Assembly (NCBI RefSeq): GCF_040954835.1
Contig: NC_090697.1
Location: forward strand, 26,901,001 to 26,965,000
From: Lepisosteus oculatus
Taxonomy: Eukaryota; Chordata; Actinopteri; Semionotiformes; Lepisosteidae
Reading direction: 5' to 3'
Length of the DNA stretch: 64,000 nucleotides
Position numbers and translations under genes: made by a program. Below the pieces are notes generated by a model. The model worked only from the letters and a program-made list of their open reading frames with translations. It did not search any database and had not been told where the DNA came from. Within the stretch, counting starts at the first letter, position 1; every line of letters begins with the position of its first letter. Of this stretch, positions 56,798 to 64,000 are shown one piece after another.

Positions 56798-58565
56798 TCC
56801 TACAGATCCAAATCGCAGCAGTGGCTGACTAAATTCCATGTCGGTTCGCTGTCCAAATGGGATTGAATGATGGACATGACCTCCCCAGCTACTTTCCGCA
56901 ACAGGAGCTGCTGGAAAGCCTGATAAATCTTCAGCCCTCAATGAGATATGAAACAAAGAGCATTACCAGGAGACAGGAGCCTAGTCTATTGCACAAGGGT
57001 GATCAACTTCCGTGGCTGGGTGCTGTGCTGAGGTCAAATGGGAATGACATCCCAACAATGTCCAGTGGCAAGGAGGAATGTGTAGATCAAAGAGGATCCC
57101 AGAGGAGAAAGCTGCTCCACGGAGCTCAAGGATGAAGAGCATTAAGGTCAAGAATGGGTAATTCGCACCTCAACAGGGTTACATTTTCTTTTTGCTTTTC
57201 CACCACAAGTCACCGACTGATTAAACAAAACAACAGCAAATAGAAAAATGTTCCCCTTCCTCTCAAACCCCAGTTGAACTAAAGGGAAGTGTAGGGAGTT
57301 GAAGCTCATGAAGTGCCTGGCGTGTTTGTTAGGAATGACTAATTGCTCTCCTTCAGGGTAGTCTGACACACAAAGTGTTTAAACAGAGAGGATCCCGAAC
57401 AGCAGAGGAGATAATTCACTGCTCCCTGGTGTTAGTAATAAGGCCATCTGTCTCTCTCCCCCTGTCGCACACACTGACACAGCAGCATGTATTGGGAGAC
57501 ACTGCACACACACAGAGGCATTGCTCAGTAAACCCTAAAGCCATTAGTCGGGCTGTGATAAGAGCAATTGCTTAATATATATGTTCTCAAACACCATGTG
57601 ACAGAAAATGGTTCCTTGTCAAAACGGGAACCTTCGATTCCTGCGCCGTTGATTTACACGGTTCAGATTTCCAATCCAATTTGCCTGTGTGGCTCAGCTG
57701 AGCGACTTCTAAACTCAGGGTGTACAGTGATTCTCTCAGTCCAATAATGTCACCTGTCCATCTCACTTCACATCACAGAGACCAGTGGGCAGAAGACTAT
57801 TATTACAATACTTCAGGAGCACACTGAAACAGAGTATATTTGATTTTTGTTTTCCTGCGACACTGGTGTTAAAAGCATACTGTGCCCTCCAAAATGAAAG
57901 CAGAGTTAAAACTAGTATATTTTTGCTTTATATTCAGGCAATTTGTATCTGTGATCATAACATAATATGAAAGAGAAGTATAATATACATACGTTTTTGG
58001 TAAGCTCTATTCATACATTTGATCATATTACATATTAGAACAAAAACATGCTTTGTGTTTGACCCAGTGATTTAATGTGACGATAAGTACATTTTAGAGT
58101 GTAAAAGTCAGTTATGTGGCTGATTATCCCTTTGACCCAATAACTGCATGATATCTGTGAGCCATTGTATGAATGGGGTGAAAAGTAAAAGATATTATAT
58201 TGCACTTATTCATAATCACAAATACAAATTTCTTGCCTGTAAAGCAAATAAAATGGGTTTTGACTTTGCTATCCCAATTCTTAGAAGGGCCCTATGCAGT
58301 ACAAATACCTGACTCTGTAGGCCCTACATTGTAAATGTGCTCGCATGCATCTCACTTGGACAGCTCCAAACTGCTGGAGTGTTACAGCAGCTGCATCAGG
58401 TGGTTGATGTGTCTGGATAACATCAGGAGGACATTTTGTAAAGTAAAAACCCTATCAATCTGTATGTGCTTCTACTTCTTCTACTGTATATCTGATGCCA
58501 GGAAGCCCAACATACAAAAAAGATAACCCTGAAATTCTGATGCTGTTCACTGAATGAAAAGTAAG
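56798..58565. other. No gene recognised
   Basis: Mixed composition. The part 56830-57150 is GC-richer than its surroundings and could hold conserved non-coding sequence, but no motif decides it. Confidence 0.4.
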
Positions 58566-59005
58566 ATGTAATAATAATAATTATTATTATTATAATAATT
58601 GCTTACACTTATATAGCGCTTTTCTGGACTCTTCACTCAAAGCGCTTTACAGGTAATGGGGACTCCCCTCCACCACCACCAATGTGCAGCATCCACCTGG
58701 ATGATGCGACGGCAGCCATAGTGCGCCAGAACGCTCACTACACACCAGCTATCAGTAGGGAGGAGAGCAGAGTAATGAAGCCAATAGATCAGAGATGGGG
58801 ATTATTAGGAGGCCATGAGTGGTAAGGGCCAATGGGAAATTTGGCCAGGACACTGAGGTTACACCACTACTCTTTTCGAGAAATGCCCAGGGATTTTTAA
58901 TGACCAAAGAGTCAGGAGCTCAGCTTTACGTCTCACCCGAAGGACAGTACCTGTCTACAGTATAGCGTCCCCGTCACTAAACTGGGGCATTAGGACCCAC
59001 ATGCA
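58566..59005 (-). repeat. Headless SINE with (AAT)n tail, copy 2
   Basis: The 3' end on the minus strand reads GCTTTGAGTGAAGAGTCCAG, AAAAGCGCTATATAAGTGTA, then a short (TAA)n/(TTA)n array at 58568-58600. The body is shared with 54776-55130, and in part with the 5S-headed SINE at 29.1 kb (GATGAGA..., ATTAAA(A/G)ATCCC). The 5S head is absent. Confidence 0.8.
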
Positions 59006-60296
59006 AGTTGTGAATTGCAGAATGATATGGCTGCTGGATTAGAGGTTACAAATTGCGATAAACTACAGTATTTATGACTGGTTATTGCAACTGTCCCTCA
59101 TAGTTCTACTACTTTAATCTCAGTGTATTCCACCTTATGTTTTGGCAAAATCACCAAGCTTGTGTCATAGTGAGCTCCCTTCTGCGGTCTACATCAATAG
59201 TCTTTAAGAGGAAAGATATGTGTTCTACTTCAAAATAGCTGGCATTAATAATCACATAGTGATGCAATTTATATTATTTTCATAACCACTGCACAACAGT
59301 AATGAATCTTTAGTTTTTCAAAAATGGTCAGTCAATCACATCGTCTAAAGAAAGAGTTTAAAGCGAATGGACGCTGTCTGAAAATTGCACCTTGGAAATA
59401 AAAAGGCACCTCACATTTCTGTCTTACTGGTGAAGAGGAGCTCCTCTCATGTGCTCAGATTAGTACTCATAGCAGGGAACTGAGTTCCCCCCATGTGTGT
59501 CACAAAATCTCCTCTGCCTGACAAAAACTAAAGACCCTAAATACTGCTAAATTTGCTTCCCCCCCCAGTGCTTGGATAACTCATAGAATACATCTCCAAG
59601 TCATCTTACTGCTATTGATCAATAAGTTTCTTCAAGAAGTATGTCAGTGGTTCTGATCTTTTCATTAGACAGTCTCTCAGCCATGTGGAAATTTTTAGTC
59701 AACCTGTCTTATCAAGAATATGAGTACTACTGGCAACTGGGAGAAGGGCCTATTACCAAAAGCAGGGGCTATATACAGTATATCAAAAGACTTTCTCTGC
59801 TTCAGATCATTATGTTTCTATGTTACAGAAAAGCACTGCAACTGCTGGCTAAAATATGCACTCTTTGTCTGAGCACGGAGGAGGTATAATTGCAGCTCTG
59901 ATGAAATTTGTAACTATAGAGTTACAAGACAAAAGCCAAGTCGAACGCTTCATGTGCCAAAGAAAGCAAGGATTCTTTACTGGTCAAGCATAAAACACAA
60001 AACTGCTGAAAAGTTTATAATCTGTCATTCAACGTGCTGAGTCCATTAAGAGGCAGAAGCAAATGTCAGTAGTTAAGTTAAAGACATGATGACATATAGA
60101 TACAACAGAAGGCCAACTGGTTTGGCATTGACTCTTTACTTCCGTTCTTCACTAGAGGGCAGGATTTAGAGCTTCTAAAATTTGAGTGTCCAGGAGAAAT
60201 GAGCTTCAGTATTCAGGGCCAAACAAGCTAGGTGAGCTGAATGGCTACACCTGGCTCGTAACTCTTCTCACAAATCTCTGTTCTTGAAGTCTATAA
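59006..60296. other. No gene recognised
   Basis: Spacer left of KIF6. Nothing coding or repetitive is recognised. Confidence 0.4.
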
Positions 60297-60635
60297 AAGG
60301 GCAGCACGATGGCTCTGTGGTTAGCATTGCTGCCCCGCAGTGCTGGGGCCCTGGGTTCAATTCTGGACCTGGGGTGCCATCTGTGGGGAGTTTGTATATT
60401 CTCCCTGAGTTTGTGTGGGTTTCAACTGGGTGCTTCAGTTTCCTCTCACAGACATACTGGTAGGTTAATTGGCTAAGTGTTTGTGTTTGGGCCTGTGTGT
60501 GCCCTATGATGGGCTGGTGTCCTGTCCAGGGTGTATCCTGCCTACTGTCTGATGCTTGCTGGGATAGGTTGTGGCTCCCCCATGACCATAAATTGGATAA
60601 AGTAAATAGAAAATGGATGAATGGGTGGAAGTATA
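60297..60635 (+). repeat. tRNA-headed fish SINE (family A), best copy
   Basis: Head GGCAGCACGATGGCTCTGTG with B-box-like GGGTTCAATTCTGG, body TTGTATATTCTCCCTGAGTT, GGTAGGTTAATTGGCTAAGT, GGTGTCCTGTCCAGGGTGTA, and 3' end AAATTGGATAAAG ... AAAATGGATGAATGG. Apparently full length. It lies just past the KIF6 poly(A) signal. Confidence 0.85.
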
Positions 60636-60784
60636 TAAAGTACTTCAACTAACAGAAAAAATCTGATGGAAATGTTTCTCTTTCACCAACTAGTAATTTT
60701 ATAAGTGCCTCTCCCTTTTTAAATATTGCAATAGAAGGATATTTGTTCCCTCCCAGAGCTGTCACCAGTATCTAAGCATTCCAG

Positions 60785-60790
60785 TTTATT
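60785..60790 (-). promoter_or_regulatory. Probable KIF6 poly(A) signal
   Basis: A minus-strand AATAAA begins 4 nt after the KIF6 stop codon. Its position supports reading the exon through to that stop. Confidence 0.5.
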
Positions 60791-60794
60791 TGAG

Positions 60795-60975
60795 CTATTT
60801 TTTAACTCGAGTGTTCAGTGTCCATGTCGCTCTCTGAGGACCCAGTGGGGTGTCTGTCTCAGGCCTACCTGTCCTCTGCAGAAGGTTTTGCCTGGCCCTC
60901 ACAAAGGCCAGGATGTCAGCGTCGGTCTGCTGGTCTCCCGTCAGCGGGATGGAGGAGTCTGTGTACCCCGGGGTC
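60795..60975 (-). CDS. kif6: KIF6 C-terminal coding exon (partial gene)
   Basis: Terminal exon of the kinesin-9-family motor KIF6. The other exons lie past the right edge. The acceptor is TTGATTTGCAG|GACCCCGG. The encoded segment SSIPLTGDQQTDADILAFVR then ARQNLLQR matches the end of human KIF6 (SSIPLTGD.QTD.DI.AF..ARQ..LQ, from memory). Here the frame runs 23 codons past that point to TAG. An internal GACAG|GTAGGC (60869/60868) could act as a donor to a further exon, but an AATAAA 4 nt after the TAG argues for termination here. KIF6 lies immediately upstream of KCNK16 on the same strand, as in mammals. KIF6 acts in motile cilia; nothing in this short exon carries motor function. Confidence 0.85.
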
Positions 60976-61029
60976 CTGCAAATCAAGACAGCTAAACCCA
61001 CCGGGTACTAGATCCGGGCACGTCATCTG

Positions 61030-61690
61030 CCAGGTGTTTGACTACATTCACAACCGGGCAAACAGCTGACACGTGATGATTAATGTAGACAAGTGCAAGG
61101 TGCTGTATGCAGAACTATACATACAAAATGCATAAAGAACATCTATTAGACATTGTGGGGTAGTAACAGACATTAAGCTGGGATATATAGTTAAAATCAC
61201 AGGATTCAAATCAAGGGATGTTATGTTAAAATTGAATAATGCACTAGTAAGTCCTCATTTAGAATATTGTGCAGCATTTTGTTAACCACTTTCCAAAAAA
61301 GTACTGTAACTGCTCTGGAGTCAGTCCAGAGAATAGCAACCCGATACATTCAGAAGGAGTTTAAGGTAACATTCTACACAACCAGCTGATTCTCTTCAGT
61401 CTGAACAGAGATGACTACTAGTATTCAACATCCTCAAAGGCATTTAAAGACCCCTTCAGGATTAGCAGGAAAACACAAACAGAGGACATAAATTGAAGCT
61501 TCACATTTATAATTGAGAATGAGGAGGTAATTCCTTATACAAAGAGTTGTGAAGTATGGAACAAGTAAACCAGCTATAGTGCTGAAGTTACTACCCCAGC
61601 TTCTTTCGCAAAATGGCTGGGTGAGATCCTTGGATCAATTAACAGATGGGCCAATTGGCTCCTCTCGTTTGTGACTGTTCTTGTGAAAGA
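61030..61690 (+). mobile_element. CR1-like LINE, ORF2 3' half, in KIF6 last intron
   Basis: Pieces in order: a 'MINVDKCKVLY' segment (near 61080), a 'SPHLEYCAAFC' segment (61250-61285), 'RVVKYGT'-type endpiece (AAAGAGTTGTGAAGTATGGA) and the 3' terminus GGCCAATTGGCTCCTCTCGT. Many frameshifts. This is the longest CR1 copy in the window. Confidence 0.75.
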
Positions 61691-61984
61691 AACTCCAATT
61701 CTCCATTTTACAAAGGGCATAATCATATGTTCTATATACAGTACACAAAATCTGAATATCAAATAAAAATTATTGCATGCTAAACAATATTTTATGCAAA
61801 AAATAACTCAGAGAATAGTAAAAAAATCCTAGCATAGTGCATTTAAAAAGAAAATTTGTATTTACACTGAGAAAATCTCTTGGTGCACCTGTGCAATGCG
61901 ACTTGACAGAACTTTTATTGTTTACCAAAATTATTCAAGCCTGAATAAAATATAACCTCTGACATACAGCACTCACATTCAAAA
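61691..61984. other. KIF6 intron, no feature recognised
   Basis: AT-rich sequence between the CR1 copy and the minisatellite. Confidence 0.4.
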
Positions 61985-62830
61985 TATACACACTGTATTC
62001 TCCTTCTCTGATTACACATCCTGCACTGCGCGCGGCACACACAGCATCCTCCTATACTGATTACACAATCTTCACTGCACACTGCATTCTCCTTCTGATT
62101 ACACATCCTGCACTGCACACTGCATTCTCCTTCTGATTACACATCCTGCACTGCACGCCGCATTCTCCTTCTGATTGCACATCCTGCACTGCACGCTGCA
62201 TTCTCCTTCTGATTGCACATCCTGCACTGCACGCTGCACACACTATATTCTCCTTCTCTAATTACACATCCTGCACTCCTAACACTGCATCCTCCTTCCC
62301 TGATTACACATCCTGCACTGCACTCTGCACACACTGCATCCTCCTTCTCTAATTACACAATCCTTCACTGCACACACTGCATTTACCTTCTGATTACACA
62401 TCCTGCACTGCAGACTGCACACACTGCATTCTCCTTCTGATTACACATCCTGCACTGCACACTGCATTCTCCTTCTGATTACACATCCTGCACTGCACAC
62501 TGCATTCTCCTTCTGATTACACATCCTGCACTGCACGCTGCATTCTCCTTCTGATTACACATCCTGCACTGCACGCTGCATTCTCCTGATTACACATCCT
62601 GCACTGCACACTGCATTCTCCTTCTGATTACACATCCTGCACTGCACACTGCATTCTCCTTCTGATTACACATCCTGCACTGCACACTGCATTCTCCTTC
62701 TGATTACACATCCTGCACTGCACACTGCATTCTCCTTCTGATTACACATCCTGCACTGCACTCTGAACACACTGCATCCTTCTTCTCTGATTACACACCC
62801 TGGACTGCTCACAATGCACACACATTACCT
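61985..62830. repeat. 38-bp minisatellite, about 22 units, KIF6 last intron
   Basis: The unit contains CTGATTACACATCCTGCACT then GCACACTGCATTCTCCTT. Successive starts at 62437, 62475, 62513 and 62551 are exactly 38 bp apart. A 35-bp unit follows (62586), and longer units with an extra ACACACTG occur in the left third. The left part is more diverged. Because 38 is not a multiple of 3, Cys-rich minus-strand frames appear in several phases; they are artefacts. Confidence 0.9.
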
Positions 62831-63339
62831 TAGTTCTGATGACAATGAAGATGATTGACTAACTAAAGCGCTTCTGTCTGCTGAACCCCTGGATGTAGAA
62901 GATAAACTTGGGTTAAAGTTCCTGGAATTGAAAAATAAACAAGATCATTTTGTTAAATAGCAAACAAAGGGAATAGTGATATTATTATTACTTATGGATT
63001 TCTCTTTTTTTGCCATTTGGTTATTCCTAGTGTAATATCTCAGAGGGTAGGTAAGTTCTAGAATGTGCTGTATCTGGGGATGATTTAGCAGTGGAATAGT
63101 TATTTCTCTGTTTGAAAGCATAACTGTATAAACCTCTTTGCTTTACCTGAAAGGATGTGGTCAGTTTCTACTTTCATGACCGATACATTTTTTGGGGGAT
63201 TAACTACAGTACATCCACTACTTATATGCAAGCTATTTGCAAAGTACACCGGGTAGTTTTCTCTAAATTCTTTAAATTCACTTTCCTATACAGTATGTGA
63301 CCACCCACATACAGAGGTATTCACTCACGAAGGAGTCCA
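62831..63339. other. KIF6 intron, no feature recognised
   Basis: AT-rich sequence. No exon of the KIF6 coiled-coil region is recognised here. Confidence 0.4.
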
Positions 63340-63880
63340 GAACAGGTCTCAGGAGCAGGACAAAGGACAAAGGTCTGTGTTAAACTGTATTGGCATAGAA
63401 GAGGGAGCAATATTTGGGTACTAGAGCCACCCAAGATTAAATGAAATCTCAGGACTGATGGTATCTTTCCAACTATACTCAAGGAAACAAAAAATGTTAT
63501 TCAGAAGACACTGACAGAACTCTTCCAACAGTCTCTGAGGACAGGGATAGTATGCAGGGACTGGAGAAGTGCTGATGTAGTGCACATCCATAAGAAGGCA
63601 GGAAATACTGATATCCAAGTCATTATAGACCAACAAATCTGACTTCTATTTTATGTAAGGTTATGGAACAAGTATTAGATATAAATTAGAGAATCACCTA
63701 CAGTATAGGGAAGTCAGATACTAGGGAATAGTCAACATGGATTCAGAAATGAGCTGTTTGAGCAAGCTACAGCATTATAAGAATACAATATCAGCATTAG
63801 ATATTGTAAATTTAGACTTTTGTGGAACATTTAGGCTTCTGATTTTTACTGGAAGCTGGTTAATGGACTGAAAATTGATT
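63340..63880 (+). mobile_element. CR1-like LINE, reverse-transcriptase N-terminal part
   Basis: The plus strand gives 'LTELFQQSLRTGIVCRDWRS' then 'ADVVHIHKKAGNTD', the RT0/RT1 region of CR1-type enzymes (.F..SL.TG.VP.DWK.A.V.PI.KKG). Downstream it shares AATCACCTACAG with the copy at 9.0 kb. Frameshifted and not active. Confidence 0.75.
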
Positions 63881-64000
63881 CAAGGAATCCACTTTTTTAT
63901 ACTAAAGCCATATTAGTGGAGCTTCGGACTTGTGCTTTCAATCACTCTCCTACTAAAGGTGGGTTTTTCTCCTAGTTTTAGGACTTGCCAGTACTTTGCT

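Noticed and set aside
58566-58605. CRISPR-like or palindromic array near AT repeats
   Set aside because: It is a short (AAT)n SINE tail. The genome is eukaryotic and no spacers or cas genes are present.
61915-62440. Cys-rich repeat proteins on the minus strand and a repeat frame on the plus strand
   Set aside because: Translations of the 38-bp minisatellite. The unit length shifts frame each repeat, so no single frame is selected.

Overview
This is a vertebrate nuclear window, most likely from a ray-finned fish. Its genes are split by spliceosomal introns, and most of the DNA is old dispersed repeats: CR1-like LINE tails, 5S-rRNA-headed and tRNA-headed SINEs, hAT, Tc1 and Penelope-like pieces. 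The mix of repeat families suggests an early-branching lineage such as gar, bowfin or sturgeon, but that is an impression from memory and not a measurement.

Three genes are readable, all on the minus strand. From right to left (5' to 3' in transcription) they are: the C-terminal coding exon of KIF6 (60795-60975; the rest of the gene lies past the right edge), a complete five-exon KCNK16/TALK-1-type two-pore potassium channel (48133 to 42875, 294 aa), and a complete five-exon KCNK17/TALK-2-type channel (39290 to 30343, about 311 aa). This is the same order and strand as human 6p21 (KCNK5-KCNK17-KCNK16-KIF6). KCNK5 would be expected to the left and I do not see it. The two channels have identical internal exon lengths (115, 167 and 169 nt) and identical intron phases, so they are an old tandem duplicate. 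Both keep the GYG and GFG filter motifs. The KCNK16 copy keeps the basic residue at the extracellular pH-sensor position of TM4. The KCNK17 copy has alanine there.

The left 30 kb has no recognisable gene. It holds scattered retroelement tails, a decayed LINE ORF (26.6-28.1 kb), a well-preserved 5S-derived SINE (29.1-29.6 kb) and long stretches with no recognised feature. The introns of KCNK17 carry a hAT element with an 8-bp target duplication, a Tc1 transposase tail, a 5S SINE and a LINE 3' end. Between KCNK16 and KIF6 lies a 176-bp foldback made of two head-to-head Penelope-type units, each with a hammerhead-ribozyme-like core. The KIF6 last intron contains a 38-bp minisatellite and CR1 reverse-transcriptase fragments.

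The strongest observations are: the foldback pair of hammerhead-like cores (52.4-52.6 kb), the alanine at the KCNK17 pH-sensor position, a GC-AG intron in KCNK16, and the extended KIF6 C-terminus that ends almost on its poly(A) signal. I found no wholly new system.
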